From Roseovarius albus (GTDB lineage Bacteria; Pseudomonadota; Alphaproteobacteria; Rhodobacterales; Rhodobacteraceae): DNA of 64,000 bases. The notes under the pieces are model-generated. The model searched no databases. It was not told where the DNA came from and worked only from the letters and a program-made list of their open reading frames with translations. The position numbers were made by a program, and so were the translations under genes. The stretch's first letter is position 1. Each line of letters starts with the position of its first letter. This document shows, one piece after another, positions 20,741 to 29,350 of the stretch. Where the stretch lies: contig NZ_FWFX01000003.1 of assembly GCF_900172335.1 (NCBI RefSeq), positions 1 to 64,000 of the forward strand, given 5' to 3'.

Positions 20741-22012
20741 TTACCCCAGTTTAACGTTATCGATGCCAACGATCTTGTCGTAGGCCCAGTAGAGAATAAG
20801 GACCACCACCAGCAGGATCGTTCCCAATGCGGCCGCAAGACCCCAGTTGAGCGAGCTGGAAATGTGATAGGCAATCCGGTTCGAGATAAAGACACCTTTG
20901 GTGCCGCCAACGATTTCAGGCGTGATGTAGTAACCAATCGCCAGAATGAAGACGAGGATCGAGCCCGCGCCAATCCCGGGGATCGACTGCGGGAAATACA
21001 CCCGCCAGAAGGCTGTCCAGTTGGTCGCCCCCATTGACTTGGCCGCGCGCAGGTACGTCGGCTGGATCGTCTGCATCACCGAATACATCGGCAAGATCAT
21101 GAACGGCAGCAGGATGTGCGTCATCGCCACGATGGTACCAAACTGGTTGTTGATGATCACAAGTCGCGATTCATCCGCTACAAGGCCCAGCCAAACCAGC
21201 ACCTCGTTGATCACACCTTGCTGTTGCAACATCACCTTCCATGCGGATGTCCGCACCAACAGCGAGGTCCAGAACGGCAGCAACACAAGGATCATCAGCA
21301 TATTTGACTGCCGTGCTGGCAGGTTGGCCAAGATCCAGGCAATGGGATAGCCCAGCAATATACAGGCCCCCATGATCACCAATGACATGATCAACGTGCG
21401 AATAAACAGCTTCACAAGGATCTGTTTGTTTTCCGGCTGCGCCTGTGCCCCTTCGGGCGTTTTCTGCATATCAATCGCGTTCAGGAAATAGCCGTTCGTG
21501 TAAAGACCAGAGTGGGTCTGTATGGTTTTCCAGACGTCCATATCACCCCAGCCCTTATGCAGGTCGAGGAACTTTTCCTTAAACGGCGCATCCGCTTCGG
21601 GATCCCACTTTTTGATCGTCCGGCCTGATTTGCGGAACATCGAGGCGATGCCGGTTTTCTCGTAATTCAGGCGCGTCGCCAACTTGGTATGTTTTTTAGC
21701 CTCAACCGCCTTGATCATATCTCGCGCCATCGCGGCATAGACTTCCTCAGACGGTAATTCTCCGGTCGAGGAATCCCACTGGGCCAGAATCGGAACGGTT
21801 TCCGGTAGCGTATTCACTACAATGTCGTTTTCGACAGAGCGGAACAGCATAGACAGGATCGGGATGATAAAGGAAACCAGCACAAACAGCAGCAGCGGTG
21901 CAATCAACAACATCGCGCGCGTTTTCTGAACTCTCAAAGCACGATTAAGGCTGCGCTTTAACGGTGTCCCGTCAGCGGCCAGAACCGGGCCATTTTCGGC
22001 GGTGTCACTCAT
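20741..22012 (-). CDS. ABC transporter permease, PotB-like, with large periplasmic insertion
   Basis: 423 residues against about 280 in E. coli PotB. A first membrane span at about 33-58 is followed by some 135 hydrophilic residues (about 60-195, including two Lys/Glu-rich stretches) before the second span, and then by the usual core with the EAA loop LRAAKSMGATNWTAFWRVYFP. The insertion would face the periplasm, where it could contact the binding protein; that role is inference. The start lies 100 bases beyond the binding-protein stop. Confidence 0.86.
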   Translation of the reverse strand: MSDTAENGPVLAADGTPLKRSLNRALRVQKTRAMLLIAPLLLFVLVSFIIPILSMLFRSVENDIVVNTLPETVPILAQWDSSTGELPSEEVYAAMARDMIKAVEAKKHTKLATRLNYEKTGIASMFRKSGRTIKKWDPEADAPFKEKFLDLHKGWGDMDVWKTIQTHSGLYTNGYFLNAIDMQKTPEGAQAQPENKQILVKLFIRTLIMSLVIMGACILLGYPIAWILANLPARQSNMLMILVLLPFWTSLLVRTSAWKVMLQQQGVINEVLVWLGLVADESRLVIINNQFGTIVAMTHILLPFMILPMYSVMQTIQPTYLRAAKSMGATNWTAFWRVYFPQSIPGIGAGSILVFILAIGYYITPEIVGGTKGVFISNRIAYHISSSLNWGLAAALGTILLVVVLILYWAYDKIVGIDNVKLG

Positions 22013-22112
22013 CTATATCCCCATCGGTTCTTGTTATTCTTTTATGGTGCCGTCGTTGGTGCGGCTGTGGAAAGGGCCGGAACCAGCCCTTCCCCATATC
22101 AGTCAGCAATAA

Positions 22113-23204
22113 TTATTGCGCCAACCAAGCCTGGAATTTGGCTTCGATGTCGTCGCGATAATCCGCCCAGAACTCGTAGTTATAAAGGAACGTGTTCGCC
22201 GCATTGTTCGGATCGGTTGGCATGTGTGGCGCCATGTCGATACCCAGATCGGCGTGCTTACCAACCAGTGGGGCCGAGGACTTGCGTGCCGGACCATAAG
22301 AGATCCACTTGGCTTGGTCGGCCAGACGCTGTGTGTCTGTCGCGAACATGATGTAGTCCAGCGCACGTTCTTTGCGCTCATCGCTCAGGCCAGCAGGGAT
22401 AATCCAACCGTCAAGGTCAAACACCTGCGCGTCCCAAAGCATCGCAACCGGCTGGTTTTGCTCTTCGATTACGCTAAACAGACGACCGTTGTAGGTCGAA
22501 CCCATGACAACTTCGCCGTCAGCCAGAAGCTGTGGCGTGTCCGCACCAGCAGACCACCAGACAACGTCGTCTTTGATGGTGCCCAGTTTGGCCAGAGCTT
22601 GGTCTTGACCTTCTTCGGTCGCCAGAACGTCATAGACGTCTTCTTTGGCAACACCGTCACAAAGCAGCGCCCATTCCATGTTGTTAATCGAACGCTTTTC
22701 CAGCGACCGCTTACCAGGATAGGTTTCGGTATCAAAAACATCACAGATCTTGCTTGGTGGTGTGTCACCTACCAGATCAGTGCGATAGCCGAATGTGGTC
22801 GAATAAACGATCTGCGGAATAAAGCAGTCGCCAACCAGCAAGTCACCGAAGTCTTCGGATGCTGGTGTGCCATCCGGTGCAGGGGCCAGCATCGTGTCTG
22901 GATCGATTTCCATCGCCAGACCTTCGTCGCACAGACGCAGTGCGTCCGCCGCAACCACGTCTACAACGTCCCATGTGACGTTGCCCGCTTCGTCCATTGC
23001 GCGCAGTTTCGCAACCGCTTCAGCCGAGCTGTCATCGTTGATGATGGTGATGCCGGTCTTTTCCGAATACGGGTCGTGATACGCATTCTTTTGTGATTTC
23101 GTATAAGCGCCACCCCAGGAAACGATGGTCATTTCCTCGGCTGCAACCGCGCCTGCCGCAACAGTCAGTGCTGTCGTTGTAAGCAGTGTTTTGGTCAGTG
23201 TCAT
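22113..23204 (-). CDS. Periplasmic binding protein, PotD/PotF-like
   Basis: 363 residues with a signal peptide of about 22 residues (KTLLTTTALTVAAGAVAA then EEM). The mature protein begins TIVSWGGAYTKSQ, a pattern of the spermidine/putrescine (type II, PF13416) binding proteins. It lies between the ATPase and the permease genes of this operon. The ligand-site residues cannot be confirmed by eye, so spermidine, putrescine or a related cation are all possible. Confidence 0.88.
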   Translation of the reverse strand: MTLTKTLLTTTALTVAAGAVAAEEMTIVSWGGAYTKSQKNAYHDPYSEKTGITIINDDSSAEAVAKLRAMDEAGNVTWDVVDVVAADALRLCDEGLAMEIDPDTMLAPAPDGTPASEDFGDLLVGDCFIPQIVYSTTFGYRTDLVGDTPPSKICDVFDTETYPGKRSLEKRSINNMEWALLCDGVAKEDVYDVLATEEGQDQALAKLGTIKDDVVWWSAGADTPQLLADGEVVMGSTYNGRLFSVIEEQNQPVAMLWDAQVFDLDGWIIPAGLSDERKERALDYIMFATDTQRLADQAKWISYGPARKSSAPLVGKHADLGIDMAPHMPTDPNNAANTFLYNYEFWADYRDDIEAKFQAWLAQ

Positions 23205-23281
23205 ACAATAGTCTCCCTAATTAACCCGCTGTTAACTATGCAGAGCCCCCGTCACGGGCAAAACGTTTGAGCTCTTTGTTC

Positions 23282-23307
23282 ATCGCACGCCGCAGGCGCC
23301 GTGCGAT
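23282..23307. repeat. Inverted repeat between ATPase and binding-protein genes
   Basis: ATCGCACG and CGTGCGAT form an 8-bp stem around a 10-base GC-rich centre, just after the ATPase stop and upstream of the binding-protein gene. There is no T tract. It may stabilise or process the mRNA so that the binding protein is made in excess. Confidence 0.55.
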
Positions 23308-23319
23308 ATTCCTTAGCCC

Positions 23320-24420
23320 TTAGGCATCTAGTGCCCGGCAATCTTGTGGCAACCAGCCAATCTCGATCTGCTCGCCCGGCTGCAGACGCACCTGATCCGG
23401 TGCGTTCCGGGTTTTGACGATGAACTCGTCATTTCCTGCCACCCGCAGACGCGTGCGGAAAATGTCACCCATATAGATGAATTCCAGCACCTCGGCCTTG
23501 AGCGTATGCGCACCTGCTTGCAGGCGATCTTTGTTGAATTCAACCCGCTCTGGGCGGATCGACACACGGGTACGATCACCCACGGCGCTCACGTTCACCG
23601 GCTTACAGTCAATCAATTCGCCATCATCCAACTGAACAACAGCCTGATCGCCTTTCAGCTCTTTCACCGTGCCTAGCAGCGTGTTGTTCTCGCCAATGAA
23701 CTGGGCCACAAAGCTGTTCTTTGGTTCTTCATACAGGGTATCCGGCGGATCAAGCTGCTGAATACGACCATCGTCAAACACCGCGACGCGATCTGACATG
23801 GTCAATGCTTCAGTCTGGTCATGGGTCACGTAAACCGTAGTAATCCCCAAATTATGCGCAAGATGGGTGATTTCGAACTGCATCTTTTCACGCAGCTGTT
23901 TGTCCAGCGCGCCCAGAGGCTCATCCATCAAAACTAGCTCGGGTTCAAACACCAGTGCCCGCGCTAGGGCGATCCGCTGTTGCTGACCACCAGACAACTG
24001 TGCCGGACGACGCCCCCCAAAGGCGCCCATTTCCACCATATCCAAAGCGCGTTTGACCTTTTCCTCACGCTCCGACTTACCGATCTTGCGCACTTCCAGC
24101 GGAAAGCTCAGGTTCTCGGCGATGGTCATATGCGGGAACAAGGCGTAATTTTGAAACACCATGCCAATGCCACGCTTGTGCGGAGGAATGTTGTTGATCG
24201 AAACACCGTCCAGCTTGATCGCCCCATGAGTCGCCGTCTCAAAACCGGCCAGCATCATCAGGCAAGTTGTCTTGCCTGAGCCGGAAGGCCCAAGCATCGT
24301 CAAAAACTCGCCTTTGGGCATTGTCAGGTTGAGATCTTTTACGACCAGTGTTTCGCCGTCATAGCTCTTTTGCACACGTTCAAATTCAACGAACGCATCG
24401 TTGTTCTGCGACTCGGCCAA
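23320..24420 (-). CDS. ABC transporter ATP-binding protein, PotA-like
   Basis: 366 residues. Walker A LGPSGSGKTTCLMML (about 42-55), Q-loop FQNYALFPHM, signature LSGGQQQRIALARAL, Walker B ELVLMDEPLGALD and the switch His in YVTHDQTEAL are all intact. The C-terminal TOBE-like region (about 280-366) is of the PotA/CysA type. It is the first gene of the minus-strand transporter operon, which probably imports a polyamine. Confidence 0.93.
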   Translation of the reverse strand: MAESQNNDAFVEFERVQKSYDGETLVVKDLNLTMPKGEFLTMLGPSGSGKTTCLMMLAGFETATHGAIKLDGVSINNIPPHKRGIGMVFQNYALFPHMTIAENLSFPLEVRKIGKSEREEKVKRALDMVEMGAFGGRRPAQLSGGQQQRIALARALVFEPELVLMDEPLGALDKQLREKMQFEITHLAHNLGITTVYVTHDQTEALTMSDRVAVFDDGRIQQLDPPDTLYEEPKNSFVAQFIGENNTLLGTVKELKGDQAVVQLDDGELIDCKPVNVSAVGDRTRVSIRPERVEFNKDRLQAGAHTLKAEVLEFIYMGDIFRTRLRVAGNDEFIVKTRNAPDQVRLQPGEQIEIGWLPQDCRALDA

Positions 24421-24676
24421 CTGTGTCTCCCTATTGTTTTATCGCGGTTTGCCCACGTTATATCGCAAACTAAACTCCTAAAAACGCCGCCATGCAAGGC
24501 CAGCGCGACAGTTTCTTTAACATTTACGACACAATTTTTTTCGCACTTTCAAATGTGTTTCCTGCCTGCCCCCTAAAGGCAGGAGTAAATAAAGCAGATT
24601 TCTAAGTGTGAACATCTATATGATTAGAAACAATAATCACCAGATTCCCAGCAAATATTTGCCCCAAATATATAAC
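24421..24676. other. Leader and promoter region of the first transporter operon
   Basis: No gene is seen. On the minus strand a CCTGCCT/AGGCAGG hairpin (24560-24582) would lie in the 5' leader, 140 bases before the ATPase start. It lacks a T tract, so an attenuator role is only possible. The region is AT-rich compared with its neighbours. Confidence 0.4.
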
Positions 24677-24712
24677 AAGAAAATCCGCAAGCGAGGCTCC
24701 ACTTGCGGATTT
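24677..24712 (-). terminator. Terminator after the aminotransferase gene
   Basis: On the minus strand AAATCCGCAAG pairs with CTTGCGGATTT across a 10-base loop, followed by TTCTTG. It lies 24 bases past the aminotransferase stop. Confidence 0.88.
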
Positions 24713-24735
24713 CAATGGTTACTAGTTAGTACGAC

Positions 24736-26133
24736 TCAGCTTGCGGCCTTCAACAGACCTTCGTCCTTCAGTTGCGCGTGCGCCTGATCCAGCGCTTTCC
24801 ACGCCCGCTCGACCAAAGTGTCGATCTCGGCATTTGTGATCACCAGAGGTGGCGAAATCACCATGCGGTCGCCCACGTGACGCATCACCAAATTGTTGGC
24901 AAAGCAATGTTCACGGCAGATCAGGCCTGCAGTCCCCGCCTCAGCAGCAAAGGCCGCCCGGCTATCTTTGTGCGGCGTCAAAGCCATCGAGCCCATCAGG
25001 CCACACAGCTGCGTTTCGCCCACCAGCGGGTGTTCATTCAGGCTCTCCCACTTTTTCTTCAAGTACGGCGCGGTTTCCTTGCCTACCTTTTCAACAATGC
25101 CCTCTTCGTCCAGCAGGCGCAGGTTTTCCAGCGCAACAGCACAGGCCACAGGATGGCCCGAATAAGTGTAGCCGTGGTTAAACTCGCAGCTGTTCATCAC
25201 TTCAGCCACTTCATCGCAAACGAGCGATCCGCCAATTGGCGCATAGCCCGAGCTCAGACCTTTGGCGATGGTCATGATATGTGGCTTGATGTCAAAGGTC
25301 TCGCAGCCAAACCAATTGCCAGTGCGACCGAACCCAGTGATCACCTCATCCGCGATCAGTAAGATGTTGTATTGCTCGCAAATGCGCTGAATTTCCGGCC
25401 AATAGGTTTCTGGCGGGATGATCACCCCACCGGCACCCTGGATCGGCTCACCGATGAAGGCCGCGACCTTGTCTTCCCCCAGCTCCAGAATCGCCTCTTC
25501 CAGCGCGCGGGCACGCTGCAGGCCAAATTCATTTGGATCGGTGTCACCGCCCTCGGCATACCAATTTGGCTGATCGATATGGTGAATATCCGGGATCGGC
25601 ATACCGCCTTGTGCGTGCATACCTGTCATTCCACCAAGTGAGCCGCTGCCAACAGTCGAGCCGTGATAGCCGTTCTTGCGCGCGATAATGGTTTTCTTTT
25701 CAGGATGGCCCTTCTCGGCCCAATAGGTTCGCACCATACGGATATTAGTATCATTGGCCTCAGACCCCGAACCGGCATAGAATACATGGTTCAGATCATG
25801 CGGCGACAGTTTTGCCAACCGTTCCGACAGTGCAATCGCAGGCACATGCGAGGTTTGGAAAAACGTATTGTAATACGGAAGCTCCAGCATCTGGCGCGCG
25901 GCGACCTCAGCCATCTCCTTGCGGCCATAGCCAACATTCACGCACCACAGGCCGGCCATACCGTCCAGAATCTCGTTGCCCTCGCTATCCGTCAGGGTCA
26001 CACCCTTGGCGCGCGTGATGATCCGCGCGCCTTTCGTGTTCAGCTCGCCGCCATTGGTAAACGGGTGCAGGTGGTGGGCCGCATCAAGCGCCTGAAGTTC
26101 GGCTGTGGGCATGTGATTGGAAATGACTGTCAT
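24736..26133 (-). CDS. spuC: Class III aminotransferase, putrescine-pyruvate (SpuC) type
   Basis: 465 residues, PLP fold type I. Visible are the GLWCVNVGYGRKEMAEVAA start, YAGSGSEANDTNIRMVR for phosphate binding, Asp of LLIADEVITGFGRTG, and the PLP lysine in MTIAKGLSSGYAPIG. The closest pattern is the SpuC/omega-amino acid-pyruvate aminotransferase branch, which moves the amino group of putrescine to pyruvate to give 4-aminobutanal. Its position between two polyamine transporters and beside a GntR regulator supports that substrate; taurine or beta-alanine remain possible. Confidence 0.83.
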   Translation of the reverse strand: MTVISNHMPTAELQALDAAHHLHPFTNGGELNTKGARIITRAKGVTLTDSEGNEILDGMAGLWCVNVGYGRKEMAEVAARQMLELPYYNTFFQTSHVPAIALSERLAKLSPHDLNHVFYAGSGSEANDTNIRMVRTYWAEKGHPEKKTIIARKNGYHGSTVGSGSLGGMTGMHAQGGMPIPDIHHIDQPNWYAEGGDTDPNEFGLQRARALEEAILELGEDKVAAFIGEPIQGAGGVIIPPETYWPEIQRICEQYNILLIADEVITGFGRTGNWFGCETFDIKPHIMTIAKGLSSGYAPIGGSLVCDEVAEVMNSCEFNHGYTYSGHPVACAVALENLRLLDEEGIVEKVGKETAPYLKKKWESLNEHPLVGETQLCGLMGSMALTPHKDSRAAFAAEAGTAGLICREHCFANNLVMRHVGDRMVISPPLVITNAEIDTLVERAWKALDQAHAQLKDEGLLKAAS

Positions 26134-26206
26134 GACAGACCCTTCTCAAAAGTAAAAATGACAGAATCAGTGCCTCGGCGCTGATCTGATTTGCTCGCGA
26201 CCAGAA

Positions 26207-26216
26207 TATGATCAAA
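26207..26216. promoter_or_regulatory. GATC-centred site before the aminotransferase gene
   Basis: TATGATCAAA matches the perfect palindrome TTTGATCAAA at 27025-27034 in 9 of 10 positions. It lies between the GntR stop and the aminotransferase start. It is a candidate operator for the GntR protein encoded between the two sites. Confidence 0.45.
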
Positions 26217-26235
26217 TTTTTCGCTGTCAATCGAA

Positions 26236-26931
26236 TCAGCGCTGCGCTGCTTCCAATTCTAATGCGATGCGCACCTGTTCCATCCCCTGGATCACATCTT
26301 CCCGAATGGCCCGCGCCGCGGCTTCCGCATCCCGGGCATGCATCGCATCCAGTACTTCTTTGTGTTTATCTGGAAGGTTTTGCGTGCCCATCCGCCCACA
26401 CACCACACGCAAGGACGGGCCAAATCGCAACCACAACCCATCTGCCAAATCCGCCAAAATCGGCGCATCCGCAATTTTATAAAACCGTTTATGGAATTTA
26501 TAATTCAGCTCCAAATAGCTCTGTAGATCCCCCTGACTTATGGCTTTGTCGTGTTCCGAATCAATTTTCGTGAGGATTTCCAGGTCATCCAACGTCGCCC
26601 GCTCTGTCGCGCGCAGTGCCAAATGAGGGTCAAGCCATTGTCTTGCAAGGATTAATTCACTGATATTATCCGCATTCAAAAGCGGCACACACACACGACG
26701 GTTACCTTGAAATTCCAACGCACTTTCTGCGGTCAGACGCCGGATCGCCTCGCGCACAGGTGTCATTCCGGTGTTCAATCGCTCCGTCAGGCCCTGAATT
26801 GTTACGGGCTGGCCCGGTGCAAGATCGCCAAACAGAATCAGGTCCCGCAACCGACGATACACCACTTCATGCGCAGGTAATCTCCCAGCAGTTTGAGCAG
26901 CTTGGCCGATTTCCTTGTTGGGTTTGTTCAT
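26236..26931 (-). CDS. GntR family transcriptional regulator (FCD subfamily)
   Basis: 231 residues. The winged helix (about 18-85) contains VVYRRLRDLILFGDLAPGQ and the recognition part TGMTPVREAIRRLTAESAL. The FCD domain follows with the EHDKAISQGDLQSYLELNYK helix and the KFHKRFY metal-site segment. It probably controls the surrounding polyamine genes: the aminotransferase is downstream on the same strand and the potFGHI operon is divergent. I start at ATG 26931; the open frame runs to 27066 but the extra part is not GntR-like. Confidence 0.88.
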   Translation of the reverse strand: MNKPNKEIGQAAQTAGRLPAHEVVYRRLRDLILFGDLAPGQPVTIQGLTERLNTGMTPVREAIRRLTAESALEFQGNRRVCVPLLNADNISELILARQWLDPHLALRATERATLDDLEILTKIDSEHDKAISQGDLQSYLELNYKFHKRFYKIADAPILADLADGLWLRFGPSLRVVCGRMGTQNLPDKHKEVLDAMHARDAEAAARAIREDVIQGMEQVRIALELEAAQR

Positions 26932-27024
26932 AACTTTGAGCCTTTGTAGCGCGTCGGTAATTCTAAATTCTTGCGAGTTTAACCTCTGCGTGAAAACATT
27001 ACCATATTGCCAAACGCGATCTAA

Positions 27025-27034
27025 TTTGATCAAA
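27025..27034. promoter_or_regulatory. Palindrome TTTGATCAAA in the GntR-potF intergenic region
   Basis: A perfect 10-bp palindrome lies 45 bases before the potF start and 94 bases before the divergent GntR start. It fits the FCD-GntR half-site form and recurs nearly intact at 26207. Confidence 0.5.
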
Positions 27035-27078
27035 TCCGCGCAAGGCGTCAACGATATGCCGACCAACGGGAGAAAACT

Positions 27079-28164
27079 ATGAAAAGACTAATCCTGACCA
27101 CAACAGCCGCTCTGGCCCTTGGTGCACTGAGCGCCACAGCCGAAGAAGTGCGCGTTTACAACTGGTCTGATTACATCGACGAAGAGCTGCTGACCAAATT
27201 CGAAGAAGAAACCGGGATCAAACTGATCTACGACGTCTTCGACAGCAATGAAGTCCTGGAAACTAAAATGTTGGCTGGCGGCTCGGGGTACGACGTTGTT
27301 GTGCCGAGTGGCTCATTCCTTGCGAGGCAAATCGAAGCTGGAGCATTTCAGAAACTCGACAAGTCGCAACTGCCGAATTCTGAAAATATGTGGGGTGCCA
27401 TCGAAGAACGCACCGCTGGGTATGACCCAGGCAACGAATACTCCATCAACTACATGTGGGGCACAACTGGGATCGGGGTGAACACTATCAAAGTGGCCGA
27501 AGTCCTTGGTGAAGACGCACCGATCGATTCGCTGTCACTGCTTTTCGATCCCGCAAACATGGAAAAACTGGCGTCATGTGGCGTCTACTTCCTCGATGCC
27601 CCAGATGAAATGATTCCTGCAGCGCTGAAATACATCGGTGAAGACCCCAACAGCGCGGACCCTGATGTCATCGAAAAAGCAGAGGAAGTCTTCACTGCTG
27701 TTCGTCCGTACATCAAAAAATTCCACAGCTCTGAATACATCAATGCGCTCGCAAATGGCGATATCTGCGTGGCCTTTGGTTGGTCAGGCGATGTCTTGCA
27801 GGCGCGTGACCGTGCCGCCGAAGCGGACAACGGGGTTGAGATAGCCTACAACGCGCCGAAAGAAGGTGCCCTGATCTGGTTTGACCAAATGAGCATTCCG
27901 ACAGATGCCCCAAACCCAGAAGGCGCGCACAAGTTCCTGAACTTCATTATGGATGCGGAAAATATGGCGGCTGCATCGAACTACGTCTATTACGCGAACG
28001 GAAATGAAGCCTCGCAAGAGTTTCTGGTCGAAGACGTGATCGACGATCCAGCGATCTACCCGAATGAAGAGACAGTGAAAAACCTCTACACCAAGGACGC
28101 CTATCCACCAAAGGTCCAGCGTAAAGCGACACGGTTGTGGACCAAAATCAAATCAGGCACCTAA
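27079..28164 (+). CDS. potF: Putrescine-type periplasmic binding protein
   Basis: 361 residues with an N-terminal signal peptide of about 21 residues (cleavage near ATAEEV). The mature start VRVYNWSDYIDEELLTKFEE matches PotF/SpuD. The downstream SYDVVVPSG-like segment (here GYDVVVPSGSFL), and GWSGDVLQARDRA near 245, are family features including a binding-site Trp/Asp. PotF proteins bind putrescine. A very strong hairpin separates this gene from potG, so the binding protein is probably made in excess. Confidence 0.92.
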   Translation: MKRLILTTTAALALGALSATAEEVRVYNWSDYIDEELLTKFEEETGIKLIYDVFDSNEVLETKMLAGGSGYDVVVPSGSFLARQIEAGAFQKLDKSQLPNSENMWGAIEERTAGYDPGNEYSINYMWGTTGIGVNTIKVAEVLGEDAPIDSLSLLFDPANMEKLASCGVYFLDAPDEMIPAALKYIGEDPNSADPDVIEKAEEVFTAVRPYIKKFHSSEYINALANGDICVAFGWSGDVLQARDRAAEADNGVEIAYNAPKEGALIWFDQMSIPTDAPNPEGAHKFLNFIMDAENMAAASNYVYYANGNEASQEFLVEDVIDDPAIYPNEETVKNLYTKDAYPPKVQRKATRLWTKIKSGT

Positions 28165-28178
28165 CAGCCTTTGAATAA

Positions 28179-28212
28179 AGCCCGCGCAAGACACTTGCGC
28201 GGGCTCTTTTTT
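28179..28212 (+). terminator. Terminator/attenuator between potF and potG
   Basis: AGCCCGCGCAAG-ACA-CTTGCGCGGGCT is a perfect 12-bp stem with a 3-base loop, followed by CTTTTTT. It lies 15 bases after the potF stop and 15 bases before the potG start, so the permease genes must be reached by read-through. Confidence 0.93.
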
Positions 28213-28226
28213 ATCCGGGGATAGTG

Positions 28227-29348
28227 ATGAACCAGACCGTCTTTGCACCGTGGGAAGATCCCGCTGCCAAACCGCTTATTCAGTTCAAAAACGTGACCAA
28301 GCGCTACGGCGACTTCACCGCGATCGACAATCAGTCGTTTGATATCTACGAACAGGAATTTTTTGCCCTACTTGGCCCATCGGGCTGCGGCAAGACCACC
28401 ATGATGCGGATGCTCGCGGGGTTTGAAACCCCGACCGAAGGCACCATCTTGCTGGGCGGCGAGGACATCGCCCCTATCCCCCCGAACAAACGCGCTGTGA
28501 ACATGATGTTTCAGTCCTACGCGCTGTTCCCGCATCTTTCGATCTGGGAAAACATCGCCTTTGGCCTGCGTCGCGATAAAAAACCAAACGACGAAATTCA
28601 GGCCCGGGTTGAGGAGATGCTCAAACTCACACGGCTTACGCAGTTCGCAAAACGCAAACCCCACCAAATTTCTGGTGGCCAACGCCAGCGCGTTGCCTTG
28701 GCCCGCTCACTGGCCAAAGCACCAAAACTCCTACTTTTAGATGAACCGCTGGGCGCGCTGGATGCCAAGCTGCGCCAAGACACTCAGTTCGAACTTATGG
28801 ACATTCAGGAAAAGACAGGCACCACCTTCGTGATCGTGACCCACGACCAAGAAGAGGCGATGACCGTCGCCAGCCGAGTCGCAGTGATGGACCACGGCCA
28901 GATAATTCAGGCCGCTCCACCGGCACAAATCTACGAAGCCCCGAACTCTGTCTATGTCGCCGATTTCATCGGTGATGTAACGATTATCGAAGGCGCCGTG
29001 ACCGCCAAGGACAACGGCTATGATATTGCCTTTGCCGAAGGTCAATCGGTCTACGCCGAGTCCACACTCAACTTGACCAATGGTCAAACGGGCTATATCG
29101 CAATCCGCCCGGAAAAGGTGGCGATCTCGTCTGAAAAACCTGAACGCGTCCGTAACGCCGTACAGGGTAAAATCATTGATATCGCTTATCTGGGCAATCT
29201 TTCGACCTACTATGTCGAATTGCCAAACGGACAAACCGTCAAATCGCAAACCGCCAATACCCGCCGCCTGTCACGGCGCAGCTTCACTTGGGAAGATGAG
29301 GTGTGGCTTTCGTGGACAGATACCGCCGGTATCTTGCTGGAGCGCTGA
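28227..29348 (+). CDS. potG: Putrescine ABC transporter ATP-binding protein
   Basis: 373 residues. Walker A LGPSGCGKTTMMRML, signature ISGGQRQRVALARSL, Walker B LLLLDEPLGALD and switch His VTHDQEEAM are intact, with the C-terminal TOBE regulatory part from about 290. I start at ATG 28227, one codon after an in-frame GTG. It is followed after 2 bases by potH. Confidence 0.93.
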   Translation: MNQTVFAPWEDPAAKPLIQFKNVTKRYGDFTAIDNQSFDIYEQEFFALLGPSGCGKTTMMRMLAGFETPTEGTILLGGEDIAPIPPNKRAVNMMFQSYALFPHLSIWENIAFGLRRDKKPNDEIQARVEEMLKLTRLTQFAKRKPHQISGGQRQRVALARSLAKAPKLLLLDEPLGALDAKLRQDTQFELMDIQEKTGTTFVIVTHDQEEAMTVASRVAVMDHGQIIQAAPPAQIYEAPNSVYVADFIGDVTIIEGAVTAKDNGYDIAFAEGQSVYAESTLNLTNGQTGYIAIRPEKVAISSEKPERVRNAVQGKIIDIAYLGNLSTYYVELPNGQTVKSQTANTRRLSRRSFTWEDEVWLSWTDTAGILLER

Positions 29349-29350
29349 TC

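Noticed and set aside
22116..23096. 326-residue plus-strand frame over the binding-protein gene
   Set aside because: It is the mirror of the codon-biased minus-strand gene, with no ribosome site or family pattern.
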